From contig NAOQ01000577.1 in assembly GCA_002751075.1 (NCBI GenBank), positions 1-36,934 on the forward strand: 36,934 nucleotides of DNA. Direction: 5' to 3'. Positions within the stretch are counted from its first letter, which is position 1, and each line of letters opens with the position of its first letter. Below the pieces are notes generated by a model. The model made no database searches and was not told where the DNA came from. It saw only the letters and a list, made by a program, of their open reading frames with translations. The DNA is from Ichthyophonus hoferi (lineage: Eukaryota > Opisthokonta > Ichthyosporea > Ichthyophonida > Ichthyophonidae). The position numbers and the translations under genes were made by a program. Below, one piece after another: positions 21,349 through 33,330 of the stretch.

Positions 21349-23168
21349 GTTTACTGTTTATGCCCTTAGTACTACTAGTTAATTGCCTATACTTAAGTTT
21401 TATTAGTTGGAAGAAGAATATCATATATTTTTTAATGAATTCTAATTCTACAATTGGTCGAGATACAAAAAAAAACAGGAAAAATCACATTGATATCGAT
21501 ATCAGAATAGACAACATGTTCCGCAGATTCTTTTACTACTATTTCGTTTTAAACCCGAAGCGAAGCAAATATTTTGCGTTACTAATATATTACATTAATT
21601 ACACAAAATTAGTACTACTTTACAATAAAAAATATTTTTGAAATTGAAAGTATATAAACTATTTTATGGTAGGATGTATAAAATATTGTCATTGCATAGA
21701 CAATAAATTAAATTCTATATATGAGAGTTCAGTTTTACGTTGTTACCACAGTGCTTTTCAATACATTCCATGATCAACCAATAAAATTATAGGAAATATT
21801 AGAGTATATCGAAAGAGGTCATATACGGTACCAAATACTTACGTTCAAATACATTAAGCTTTTATTTTTTGAATTGGTTTAAATTTAATAATTTCAAAAA
21901 TAAATTATAAAAAAATAAATTTTATTTTATTATTTTTGGATTAATAATCTACATTGTGAAAAAGTTTAATTTGCCCCACATCTATATATGGGGCGTATAT
22001 TAAAATTAACAACAGGTCTGACCAATAAAGATTAGTAACGTCTTTAGTATGTCCAAACTTAGTCTGGTCTACTTAATTTACCATATGGACCATAGTAGTT
22101 AGTTTATACTGAGTGCTCTTATATATATAATTCTATGCTACGTATCAAAAGAAACTGTAACATTTTAGTGCATTTGCAGTGTAATGTAGTGGCACCATAT
22201 TGAATTGTTTTCCTACTCTTTCCATCGGCCCAATAAAATAATAATACATACCTCACGATATGATATTGTTCACCAAACAGATTGGAATGTGTTCAATAAA
22301 TAATTATACTACTATTGTAAGCCATGTCAGTTTCCATGTAAATATATTAGTTATTTTATATTTAAATTTTTAATAACATTGTGTAAAATATACTTTAAAA
22401 TGATTTAACGCGTATATAGTTTTAGAGGTAAATACCCAAAAAGAAAAAGAAAAAGATGAAACGTATAGATTTGGAAATATTTTCTTGGATCAATTAAATA
22501 GTACGAATAGTATAGACCAATAATAGAAAACAACAAATAATATTTAAGTAATTTATCAAAGTAAACATTGCAATTGAAATATACATGAATGATTTAAAAT
22601 GCTAAGAGTGGCTGGACTGATGTAGCCGGAATATTTAAATCTAGTGAGCCTAAAATATGGGCTTATAGCGGGTTTGTCAGAATATATTTTTTCGCCCAAT
22701 GCAACCTAGTAAACAAAAATAACTAAGAACATTCAATATTGTCTAGTTATTAATATATTAAGCTATTAATGAATGATTTGTTACCGTTTTTATTACAATC
22801 AAGCTTTCTTAATTTTGTATAAGAAGGCCAATAGCTTTTGGTTCATCCTGATACAGACCTATTTATCAACAATTAACAAATAACATGTAAAAGCCAAGAC
22901 TGACTAATTGGATTTGTCAATATATTACTCAATTACTTCGTAGTGTACGCTTGGCGCCAAACCATCTCTATATCCACCTATATATACTTATCGTATATTT
23001 TTCAATGCTTACTTATATTGGGTTTACTGCTTTGTTTTAAGACGTTCTTCAAATACCCACCCAAACCATTATAACGTTAACCATTCAGATTCCATCAGGG
23101 CTTCAAAACCAGTTAATTTGTGTTGAAAGCGGAAATTTAATCAAGTAGAAGTAATTTGATCTTAGTTT

Positions 23169-23170
<2 letters not shown>
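21349..23170. other. Intergenic upstream of the membrane-protein gene, no gene seen
   Basis: AT-rich. Several long open frames here are only Ile/Tyr/Phe/Asn/Lys-rich low-complexity translations. CCAAT-like words occur at 21,782, 22,020, 22,229 and 22,516, about as often as composition predicts. No element was recognised. Confidence 0.5.
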
Positions 23171-23201
<31 letters not shown>

Positions 23202-23588
23202 CGTCCGTNNNNNNNNNNNNNNNNNNNNNNNNNNNNNNNNNNNNNNNNNNNNNNNNNNNNNNNNNNNNNNNNNNNNNNNNNNNNNNNNNNNNNNNNNNNN
23301 NNNNNNNNNNNNNNNNNNNNNNNNNNNNNNNNNNNNNNNNNNNNNNNNNNNNNNNNNNNNNNNNNNNNNNNNNNNNNNNNNNNNNNNNNNNNNNNNNNNN
23401 NNNNNNNNNNNNNNNNNNNNNNNNNNNNNNNNNNNNNNNNNNNNNNNNNNNNNNNNNNNNNNNNNNNNNNNNNNNNNNNNNNNNNNNNNNNNNNNNNNNN
23501 NNNNNNNNNNNNNNNNNNNNNNNNNNNNNNNNNNNNNNNNNNNNNNNNNNNNNNNNNNNNNNNNNNNNTTTTTTTTTTTTTTTTTTTT
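23171..23588. other. 360-base assembly gap bounded by poly-T
   Basis: 31 T (23,171-23,201), then CGTCCGT, then N from 23,209 to 23,568, then 20 T up to 23,588. Both edges are homopolymers, so the gap is most likely a sequencing or assembly failure in a long T run. On the minus strand the right edge is a poly-A run about 47 bases after an AATAAA, as at the tail of a retroposed copy. Confidence 0.9.
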
Positions 23589-26400
23589 GCCTTTCCGGTC
23601 AAATCGGTTAAAACGTAGGGCAAATATATCCTGTCTTTATTTTAAACCGTTACTCCGATAATAATGCATGCCAGATGGCGGACTGTAGCATAAGCCAAGC
23701 TAGAAATCTTGTCTCAATCACATAATGATTAGTTTTTATCTTTCTAAACACATGTGACAAGATGCAACTAAATTTGTATCACATTAAATGCTTAATATAA
23801 CATGGCATTAAAGAATTAATGAGTATAAATTATTACTACATAGATTTAATAGAATCTTTACTATTTGATTAATAGCAGATATTAAATAAGTAAAATATAT
23901 GTTATATTTTAATAGAAATAAATAAATGAATAAGGAATCATTGTAGCATACTACGTATGTTCCAACGTTTCCTAAATATGTTATTTATGTGTACAAAGAT
24001 AAGCAATATTTTATAATGTAATTAATAATAATAAAAAGGCATTTAAAGAGTTGCTTTGAAATTGTTTGCTTTAAGATAATCTTTAGCGGCAAATCTCCAC
24101 ACCTGGTTTTCAGATGATGGCATCTAGCTAAACAAGTCTTTAAGTTTTCCACATCTTAAGTCAACGCTTTCATGAATTATAGACTATCATGTTGGAGTAT
24201 AAGTGATCTGTAAAATAATTGATTATTTATTTACTCACATATATTAAATTATAACATGTATTCCATATGCTTTTGATCGGATATTAATCAAATAAGAAAT
24301 ATTATCTATCAAACCAACGTACCATAATTAAGATTGTGATTAATTCATATACACCAAATTGTGTAAGGTATATAGTTTGATCCGAATTCAGTCTCACCAT
24401 ACTACAGATATTTAGAATAATGCAAATTAACCACGGTCTGGTTGAAATGAGGTTTCTGGTTTTGTTTACACTGTAATCTGCCACATGACATGTGTCATTA
24501 TGAGGATAATGACTTAATAAAAGCACGGTATGCTTACCTTATATTTTACCGTTTCAATGCTATCAAGTAATTGTTGAAAAAGTTATACACTGTTAGACTA
24601 TTGTCAAACAGAGCTATTTCTACAACATGTATCAAAGTGGTTATAAGAATAGTTAGCAAACATCATGTTAATTATTCTATATAGCGTATATGTATAATAT
24701 ATTTTATAAATATGTAGGTCTCTAGTTTGCGATATGATCAGATAGAAATATGTCACAGCGAGAAGATGTAACTATCTTTTGGTTTTATTTGGTTACTCTT
24801 GCAATTGTCGACTCTTGTCTATGATGGATGAGATTATATTTACAACACAGGCTGAAATCAACATATGCATCAGGGCCAAATGGTAAAAGTTAGCATAAAG
24901 CTTCTTAATATTTATTGCTTTTATGTACTAATGCGTGGGAATAGCACGTATTGTAATGGTTTTTTTAATATAATATTTACATATAATAAATAACTTATTG
25001 TAACATAATATAATAATAATTAATATAGCGATAATATGTCATGTGTTCAGTGTTGCAGCGGAAGATCACAGGCAAATAGCAGATACTGAATTTCTTATTT
25101 TAGTTAACAATATGATAATATGATAAATAATAGTTAAGGCAATACATTACAATCTTAAAAAAGCAAGTAATCAATATATTTTAATAATATATTAATGTGG
25201 ATATGCTTTATATGTTGATGGGGTCACCCGAAACAAAAAAGAAAATGGAATGAAGGCGTACTGCTTTGTTATATTATTAGATGTTATATATATATACATA
25301 CACATATATGCTTGTTCTAAATAATATGGCCAATTACAATAATAATAAATTATACAATTAAATAGTTTATAATATACTTATGTAACAACGGGTTTCTTGA
25401 TAAACATGTTTACTGTAAGTATATATCAAATAGATAATGCTCATGTTATTTTTACAATTATCGGAGTACAAAATTTATATATAATAACGAGTATTTGCAT
25501 ATTAACATTACAACATACTACGTTTTGATGATGATTAAATGGATTAAACCATAGGTGCTCAAGATATGGAAAATGGAGCTTAAGTCTATTATATTAATAT
25601 AATCCGGTCGTATGATTGGGAAATTCAGCTTTAAGAGGGAAGGACATAATCAAATACCATGGTTGGCAGCTTGTAAAATTGAGCAATAATTTGTGTTAGC
25701 TTCAAGGATGCTGCTTATTGGGCCTAATTAATTAATTCAATGACAGGAAGTGCGCTCCTAATTTGTCTAAATCGTGCGTACGATTATGTAGCCAATCAAA
25801 TACAAATCTTTAGACTTGACGAGTTTAGTATACTTGAAATTATCAATAACGTTAACAGATGTGCAATACGTTTCTCAATATATTCTAACACATGCTGAAT
25901 GTCATTGAGGCATGCATATCAATTAACTTATAATACGGTTTAAATGGGTATCCAGGCTAAAGCGAGCTTTATTTTATCTAACAATTTGCATTATATAACA
26001 TAGTGATTAGGGCCTTATACGATAAAAATACTATATGACCTTAGCCAATCATGACTCGCGTAATACATTTTGGTCAATCACCCATGATTTTATAGTAGGT
26101 TATAGAATTTCCATTTCCATGCAACACCAGGTAATTTGATGTGCGTAAGGAGTGTAAAGAGAGAATACCTGAGATTGCAACCATATTATGATTTGACAAA
26201 ACCGGCTATCTGCTTTCTATCAACAATATGGGCCCATTTCAATTATAAATGGATATAGGTCGCAGGGAACGAAGCCGTTTCTACTTACCGATTTCAATAT
26301 TAATTGATTATAAGTGTTGTAAGGTCTGGAATCAACCTCTTGTAAATTGAAAGATAATTGCGCTATTAATTTATTGGTCATAGTCATAGTTGATTAAATA
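23589..26400. other. Gene-poor AT-rich region, nothing supported
   Basis: No frame above about 75 codons and none with coding-like composition. Short (TA)n runs occur, for example near 25,290. No copies of repeats A, B or C were found by eye. Confidence 0.5.
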
Positions 26401-26416
26401 TGATATTTATCAACAA

Positions 26417-26580
26417 CCAATCAGTATCTAACACAGAGTATAAATTATCATGAACCATCCCCACTCACATTCATCTGGTCTTTATTTTAATATCTATATC
26501 CTACCCAGTTCATTTATCTAGATATATTTGCCAATATGGCTTCGAGTCTACAAGCAGGATACATATTTACATCCATATAG
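26417..26580 (+). promoter_or_regulatory. CCAAT/TATA-like module before a tiny frame
   Basis: ACCAATCAG (CCAAT at 26,417-26,421) and GTATAAATT (TATAAAT from 26,439) precede an ATG at 26,536 whose frame is only 14 codons. A different frame through 26,530-26,680 stays open and includes RSHHNHPPPSSNEM, followed by a donor-like ATG/GTGAGA. This could be the start of an unannotated plus-strand transcript convergent with SmD2, or chance. Confidence 0.2.
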
Positions 26581-26864
26581 GCAGTAGATCCCATCACAAT
26601 CACCCTCCACCCTCATCTAACGAGATGGTGAGAGAGAATGCTCGGTATTTATCAGTTCAATGTAATGACATCTAAATAACAGTTTAGTCACTAATTAACA
26701 TAACCTATTAGAGACTAAATAGTTAGTTAGCTTAATTAATACAACCAATTAGTACCTTAGAGAGGGATGGACAAAGAGAGGTAGAGATAAAATATACAGC
26801 TTCCAGGTTACCATAGCCCAACCACTACTCTGTTCCAATCTCTATTCACGTACTAACAAGCACT

Positions 26865-29542
26865 CTATTTTGGGGCAGCGACGGCTCCAGCATTTCTCAA
26901 CACCAAGATCACCGAGTCGCCACGGAGAAACAATTTGGAAATGAAACGATCTTTGTTAACAGGCCTGGCTTTCTTCTGACCCTTTCCGGTACGAGGTACC
27001 TCGGTCCACATCTCCTTGACATTCTCCAACACCATATTGCAGTGCCTGTCAAAAGCTTTGACACGTCCCAAGAGCTTACGGTTGTTGCGACAATTGATCA
27101 ACACCTTTTTTGGAAAAGAAACAGATGGGGAGGGGCATGTAGTAGTTAGTGGAATATAATGATTATATATATACAGAAATATACAAAATACATAAATAAA
27201 TAATCCCTTTTCCAAAAGCTAATATCGATTGGATATCATTACTTTAACCAAATTCTCGAACCGTATAATGACTGTTCCAAATGATATATCTACATAGTAA
27301 TTTGGAATCTAACAAAAGCGGGAGCTATTATATCTTTATCTTTATGGTCTTCAAAAGTTTTAATTATATAAAAACATAGATATACAAAATAACATGTTAC
27401 TATCCCACTAGCTGTACATCAGAATTATTTAACCCATGTACATTCCATCCAATCAAAACATTGCCATGCGAAGCTATGCATAACCCAACAATTAACATGA
27501 TAAATTAAACCTCCCATTAGTATTTCCATTTTAAAATAATTGATAGACAGCAGCATATACCGCATCAATGACTAATAAATAGAAACATCGGCATATAAAT
27601 ATCCCCGTGCACACTAACTCAACACATTTCCAATATATATTTAAATTAAAAGGTGCGGCTGTCGCTCAAGCACACATTTCCAATATATCCCATTATAAAC
27701 TATATTAATATATATATATATCCTTGCTTCGATAAAAATAACACCTTGCTATTAATAAACATACAAGATAATATAATATCTTATATATTAACTATATGCA
27801 TATGTACATATCCATACATCACTCAATAGTATACCATCTCTAATTAATTAATCAATATACATCAATTGGAAACTCTTTTAACTTAAGCCACAGACTTACT
27901 CAAGTACAGGGCAGAAATGTATAGAAGTTTCAAGAAAGAGCAAAAAGTACAATAATAGCCATAAAAGACCGAAATTCATTGGGGCTAGAAAAAGAAAACA
28001 ACTCAATCTATCTTAATAACTACATTAGGTATGCTATATCATATACATGAATGTATTATCTATATATACCAAGTAGTCACAATAAAATAATCACAATTGA
28101 TAATTAAAATTAAAATCAGTCTATCTGGGAGTATATCTTAACAACAATGGTAGCTATACTGTATTATACACAAGCATATTCAATGTATATTAATATAATA
28201 GAATAGACTAGGCCTACCTGTGAGTTAGTCTTAACAGACTGTGTTAACACAGAGAGAGGTCCAGTTGCAAACTCTAGTTCCTCTGCAGCCTTAAGATCTT
28301 CGGCTGTCATCTCTGACCTGGGTACGGCACTGCATTGCATGATATTAAACATGGTTAAATTTTAACGCTGTATTAAGAGTGGGTATTAACCACCACTGGG
28401 TCCTTCTATTTTCGGTACTATATGATAATAAAGATGGTTAGGTTTCAACGAGGTATTATAAGTCGGTATTAGGATATAAAATGTATACATTACCCCGACC
28501 AATATCTAGGCCTACGGTATCCAGTAGCACCTTTCACAACAACTCCATAGGATAAATCATATTGGAGGATCTTTCTAGAATATATACATAGCGTGCATCT
28601 TTATACCTATAGTGGGTACCAATACAATACCTCATAATCATAATTGTGAATTATTATAAAGAGCAACCGTAATTATTATAAGGTATGTCAGGTTAATGAT
28701 TTACAAAGTGAGCACTACTCCTATCCTCCCCTCCTACCTTTTTCTTTCCTAAGGTATTAATAAAAATAAATAAAGAGTTTGTTTCAAATTTATTATACAT
28801 AGTATGGACAACTACACTACACACCCACACATGTCTAGAATAATAATACATTCATTATGTATGTTAGTTATCACAGAAAAAATCTCAATATCAGTAAGTG
28901 AAGCAAAATCATTTCTCGTATAGTCAAAGATAAAAATAAATTGTTGTTGTATATTATATAATAATATATAGACAGAATATAGTATATAGACAAGAAAAAT
29001 AAAAATAAAAATAAAATAAAATAAACGTAACTTAAACACATAAAATACATAAACAGCAGGGCAAACATTATTATGTTACACTCGTACCGAATCTCATTTT
29101 TCCTTTTCCTTTAGTTTCAAATATAATTGAAAACATATAAAGACATTATCTTATGAACGATATATATATGCGCGTCACCTTGATTCACAGGCTGTGACCT
29201 ATCGACTTGATAAAAAGTTATATAAAAAAAGGCTAGTAATTTCTAGCACCCGAGTTCACAAAAGATACAAACCATGTATATATTACGAGAGTAGTACTAC
29301 TTAATTGCGTCAAAACCAAATGTAAAAGTAACTTCCTTTACATAATCTTTTCTGAAATAAAATTATTTGGTGTCAAGAATGCAATAATATATTAGGTATT
29401 AGGTATCTACGAGTACAAAATAATAAACATGAAATATTGGTTATGTATTATGTATATGAAAATAATTTTAAGAAAACACAATATAAACTATAATGTATAT
29501 GTATGATATATTTATAATAATGTGATATACTACACACCTCAT
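26865..29542 (-). CDS. SNRPD2: Small nuclear ribonucleoprotein Sm D2, three exons, 118 aa
   Basis: SmD2 pairs with SmD1 and, with SmB, D3, E, F and G, forms the heptameric ring around the U-rich Sm site of U1, U2, U4 and U5 snRNAs. Coding blocks on the minus strand are 29542-29538 (ATG AG), 28329-28218 and 27104-26865. The product is 118 residues, equal to the human protein. [14 protein letters not shown] matches the human MSLLNKPKSEMT start. Then come [15 protein letters not shown], the Sm1 motif with [16 protein letters not shown] (D58, N62), the SmD2-specific [10 protein letters not shown], a lysine-rich loop and Sm2 ([14 protein letters not shown], 97-110). Introns of 1,113 and 1,208 bp dwarf the exons. 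Exons 2 and 3 are certain. The 5-nt coding exon 1 is inferred from phase, length and the N-terminal match; the alternative is an in-frame ATG at 28,352 giving [12 protein letters not shown]. Confidence 0.95.
27105..28217 (-). other. SmD2 intron 2
   Basis: Runs from donor GTAGGC after TNSQ to an acceptor with a pyrimidine tract (CTGTTTCTTTTCC) followed by AAAAAAG. 1,113 bp, phase 0. AT-rich; no nested RNA gene was recognised. Confidence 0.8.
28330..29537 (-). other. SmD2 intron 1 (inferred)
   Basis: Donor GTGTGT directly after ATGAG and acceptor ATGCAATGCAG give a phase-2 intron of 1,208 bp that restores a 118-codon frame. The acceptor's pyrimidine tract is weak. An (AAAAT)n stretch lies at about 28,995-29,025. 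Confidence 0.55.
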
Positions 29543-30668
29543 GTTGGCGTGTTGATTGACTGCGGATGGCCCGATGCTACAATATTCAAAACAGATAGAT
29601 GGAAATTATTATAAAATAATTTATGATTATTTTCCGTTGTTAATTCCTAGCCATCAATTGTCAGTTTAGTGCGGGCTAGAACAACATTTAGCCAAAAACA
29701 ATAATTCTGTGAAAATGAAATTTCTATTTTAATAGAATATAATATATATTTAAAATTTTAATTCATTATTCTATTGGATATTATTTTTCAAGTTATTTAT
29801 GGTTTTAAAATATTGGCGAGGTAAGTTGGGTTTAATTTTAAATGGGTAGGACGTGAAATGATATTTTAAATCCAAGTACGAATTGTGCATTTTTCTTTAT
29901 ATATTTATACTTATATTTATATACTCTGTTTATTGTTGATATTATGTTATGTAGTGCATAAAACATTATAGGAATACTGTGAAAAATCATTCTAAAGATA
30001 CTTATCCATATCCGTTTTAAATTCCAAACAGTCAATCCTTAGCGAAATACATCTTTATCATATCCTGTTATCTCCTAAAATATCATAATATTACCTATTT
30101 AATTCAATGCCTTTATAATGTTCCTGAACCTATTTTATTTTTTATAAATCTTTAAATATTTTCTTACAAACTACTACGTGATAATATATTAAGCAATAGT
30201 TGTTGGCCCCCAGTCAAAACAATAATTCCGTGAATAATGAATTTACAAACCATTTAAAATATATTAAAAATTAAAAATAACAAAAGTTTGTTTAAAAGTT
30301 ATAATAACCCAATACAATAGTCAGATTAATGTTATAAATAGCCATATTAGGTTATAAATAGAGTGGTAAAGTGACTAATGGTTGGTTCGTTCTGCATACT
30401 TCGTACGACTGTGTATTATCGTCCGCGTGTATATATTTATATATATATTATAATTTGTATGAGTTATATAATGTTAGTATTAATATGTAAATAGTTCTAT
30501 GTATTTTTTTGTATACAGTATAAACTGTACAGTATAATATCATATAAAGTACTTATTAATTATCTATTTGTATTATACAACCATATATTGTTCTCACCAC
30601 TCCATAATATATGCCTCGGAACAGTCATATACTATCATACCTGCCTATCTACCCACTTATAAGTCAAC
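29543..30668. promoter_or_regulatory. Divergent intergenic region between SmD2 and ceramidase
   Basis: 1.1 kb separates the two start codons, which point away from each other, so both promoters must lie here. CCAAT words appear at about 29,773 (minus orientation), 30,309 and 30,381 (minus). No clear TATA box or initiator could be assigned, and no gene is present. Confidence 0.4.
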
Positions 30669-31412
30669 ATGTCCTCTGTAGAACAAGGGTGGTGGGGCGA
30701 GCCTACAGCTCCCATCGACTGGTGTGAGGCTAATTATAGTGTTCATCTTGGAGTGGCAGAGTTTTGGAACAGCATTAGCAGCATATTCTTCATTCTTGTA
30801 GGAATGCATATTTGTCGCTATGCCAAGAAGACTCCACTAGAGTATAAATTCCATTTTCTTGCCCTAGGTTTTGCCTTGGTTATGACTGGTGTTTCATCTA
30901 CTTTTTTCCATGTAACGCTCTGGTGGGTGGGACAGAAATCTTATGAAATATCTGAAAACATCACTCTAATTCTTATGTTATATATGGGACGAGAACGGTC
31001 TATGCTCATGATGTTACTACATTGTTCAGCTGCTATAGCGGGTGTTCTTCTTATACAGGAGTTATTCTGTGAGGTTCATCTCTTCCTATCTATCTTAGCT
31101 GTCCTTAAGAAATATTGTCTAGAGGCGGAGGGGAGACCAGCCATCCTCAATCTCTTTATAAGAACAGCATTGTTAGGTACTATAGCCTTCATGCTGTGGA
31201 TGATCGACCTGTTAGCCTGCGAGTGGATGATGACATTACCTGTCAATCCACAGTTACATGCATGGTGGCATATGATTGGAGCATTAGCGTTGAATGAAGC
31301 TAGCATAGGAATACTCTTACTCTTATTTTCTCCCTGGGAGGTTCATAATGTTAAGAGGAGGTTGGGGGTGTGGTCATATTTGGACGATGAAGTGATGAAG
31401 AAGGAAGAGTAA
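30669..31412 (+). CDS. Alkaline ceramidase family protein, 247 aa
   Basis: Family members (animal ACER1-3, yeast YPC1/YDC1) are ER/Golgi seven-helix zinc enzymes that cleave ceramide to sphingosine and fatty acid. The intronless frame opens with GWWGEPTAPIDWCEANYSV, aligning with human ACER3. Calcium-site residues D17, W18, E20, N22 and E31 are all present. S77 and zinc ligand H81 lie in SSTFFHVTL; H197 and H201 lie in QLHAWWHM; LWMID (176-180) is also conserved. Hydrophobic segments lie at about 32-51, 61-80, 94-106, 111-130, 135-146, 162-184 and 203-221. The C-terminus is KKEE, a canonical KKXX ER-retrieval signal. The odd point is position 92, where ACER3 has the active-site aspartate: this protein has tyrosine (KSYEIS). 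Length is slightly below the usual 260-315. It may be an active divergent enzyme or a non-canonical family member. Confidence 0.94.
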   Translation: MSSVEQGWWGEPTAPIDWCEANYSVHLGVAEFWNSISSIFFILVGMHICRYAKKTPLEYKFHFLALGFALVMTGVSSTFFHVTLWWVGQKSYEISENITLILMLYMGRERSMLMMLLHCSAAIAGVLLIQELFCEVHLFLSILAVLKKYCLEAEGRPAILNLFIRTALLGTIAFMLWMIDLLACEWMMTLPVNPQLHAWWHMIGALALNEASIGILLLLFSPWEVHNVKRRLGVWSYLDDEVMKKEE

Positions 31413-31507
31413 ATCAGTTTTATCTGCATTTTGTTTTAGAATATTAAAATTTATGTCTTGATTTGGATTTGTTTTTGATTTGTAATATGATTCATAGCCT
31501 AAGGAAG

Positions 31508-31513
31508 AATAAA
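31508..31513 (+). terminator. Candidate poly(A) signal of the ceramidase gene
   Basis: AATAAA 96 bases after the stop, followed by a TTGTTGTTATTTTCATTGTG stretch about 20 bases further on that could serve as the GU-rich downstream element. Confidence 0.5.
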
Positions 31514-31599
31514 AATACCTGTAGGCTGTTGTTATTTTCATTGTGATAAATAGGCGTGACCCATTAAAGCTCATATTTAACGTCATCATAAACACACAC

Positions 31600-31622
31600 A
31601 TATATATATATATATATATAAT
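31600..31622. repeat. (TA)n microsatellite
   Basis: About 11 AT dinucleotides following a short CACACA run. Confidence 0.95.
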
Positions 31623-32560
31623 GCACAATAATAATATTGTCATAAAGCAGAGTGTAGTAAGCGCAATGGTATACTAAGTCTCCACTTAATAATTAACTAT
31701 GATTATATATGGTTATATATATATATATTCTTTCGTATTTGCATATATTTTTAACCATGCTTGGTCTCTGTGCACACTTAAAATAATATTTTTTGTACCT
31801 GATATAGCATAATGTAACATAATATAATAAAATGTAGTATAACATCATGTATTTTCTATAACAATAATATGCAGATATTGTCTTATCGTTATCTGTATAG
31901 AGTTAAACAACACATAGGAACAATAATAATGAGGTATACAATATTAATTTTTTTAAAAAAAATATTATTATTACCATTACTATTATTATTATTATTATAT
32001 ATTATGGAAATAGAAATAAACCTGTATAAAATAAAATAGAATTGCTGTAATTTCACTTTTGATCTACTAATTTCTAATAGCCATATATATGCCGGAAGTT
32101 ATGTATCTATGCCATTCTTAGTAATATACGTTTATAAATACACATATATCCATTCAAAGACAATATCTATACCCTATGCATACCTGCCATATAAACATAA
32201 TGACAAACTCTTATATATATTGGTATAATACATACATTAAAAACCAAATCGTTTAGATTCTAAATATTCATCCATTTATAGATACATAGATTTTGTTATC
32301 TATACTTACAGTTATTTTGTTATGTTCATATATATATATTAAAATTAATCAATATATACCTTACAATAAATATATAAACAAAAGATATAGTTGATTGTGT
32401 TTATGATTTATATAAGTAGATTTGTTTATTTTTATTTGAAGTTTATTTGTTTTGCTGCAGATTCTTTAATTTACCAATGAAACGTTTTAGTTCGAATATA
32501 TCTTGATCTCGTAAACTTCTACAATCTAAAATCTCATTGGTGACTTAATTACATTAATAT
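31623..32560. other. AT-rich intergenic, no gene seen
   Basis: Contains a pentamer tract at 31,801-31,850, a T/A homopolymer pair near 31,950 and an ATT run at about 31,972-31,999. Nothing coding. Confidence 0.5.
31801..31850 (+). repeat. Degenerate 5-bp periodic tract
   Basis: Ten pentamers in register: GATAT, AGCAT, AATGT, AACAT, AATAT, AATAA, AATGT, AGTAT, AACAT, CATGT. Confidence 0.6.
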
Positions 32561-32564
32561 ATAA

Positions 32565-33330
32565 TCGGAATCTGTGTCAGTTCAATCCACTTGTACAGCT
32601 GTCGGGATCTTCAGTTGTATAATTGATAGTGGTTGACATTACAGTTGCTTGATCTGTCTTTAAAGCTCAGTTGTTGTGGTAGATACTCTATAAAAGGCCC
32701 ATATACTAACTCTCTAGGTAACTGGCCATAGTAATTATATCTCTAATCTGATTTAGAAGAAATAAATGCTTTGATGCGCTTGGGTGCAAATGTGAAAATC
32801 GCACAATGAGATCAATCATTAAGTGGAGTTATATTATTAAGTAAATCAATTCTATTATCACTATCTGAACACTGATTACCGTATGTAAGTGTCAGCGGTG
32901 GACTAGATATTATAATAGCAACGTGATTATTACAAATATCTAATTAAATGCAATGTAATTTCGTATGCGCTTCGTATTTTTCTACTTCATTGCGCATGTA
33001 TGTGGGGGTGCCGAATGGCGGGAGGAACCACCAGAGCATCTTTACTTGTGCTCCCCGCACACACATATGCGGGGGTCGGGCAACTAGGGCCATTATTATT
33101 AATTGTTATTTTTTTTAATTCTTCGTTTTACAGTGGGTATTATTTTTCGGTTAACACCCGTATTGCTGTGTTCAGTAGAAATATTCTTGTTGCTATCTCA
33201 ATAAGATTATACTTTATATGAATGGCTCATTAGCCGATTCATTGATGTAAGTGCTTGCACAATGTATCAACAAATCAATTTGAACTATGTGTTTTATTCA
33301 GAGTTAGCGATCTTGTAACAACATACGTCT
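32565..33330 (+). repeat. Repeat A, copy 3 (most complete)
   Basis: Same order and orientation of blocks as 1,800-2,560. A CTATAAAAGG word sits at about 32,687. The G+C-rich block near 33,000-33,080 includes the hairpin at 33,053-33,074. A 73-codon frame at 33,000-33,221 lies inside the repeat and is not conserved in copy 1, so it is not called as a gene. Confidence 0.75.
33053..33074. repeat. Short G+C-rich inverted repeat
   Basis: Arms CCCCGCA and TGCGGGG with an 8-base loop, conspicuous in this AT-rich context and lying within repeat A copy 3. Copy 1 has only a weaker GCGGGG remnant. Confidence 0.6.

Noticed and set aside
21318-21641. 107-codon plus-strand frame upstream of the membrane-protein gene
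   Set aside because: It starts antisense to that gene and continues as AT-driven Lys/Asn/Tyr low complexity.
24302-24526. 74-codon minus-strand frame
   Set aside because: No motif, no splice sites, no raised G+C; likely chance.
33000-33221. 73-codon frame at 33.0-33.2 kb
   Set aside because: Lies within repeat A and is not preserved in the copy at 2.3 kb.
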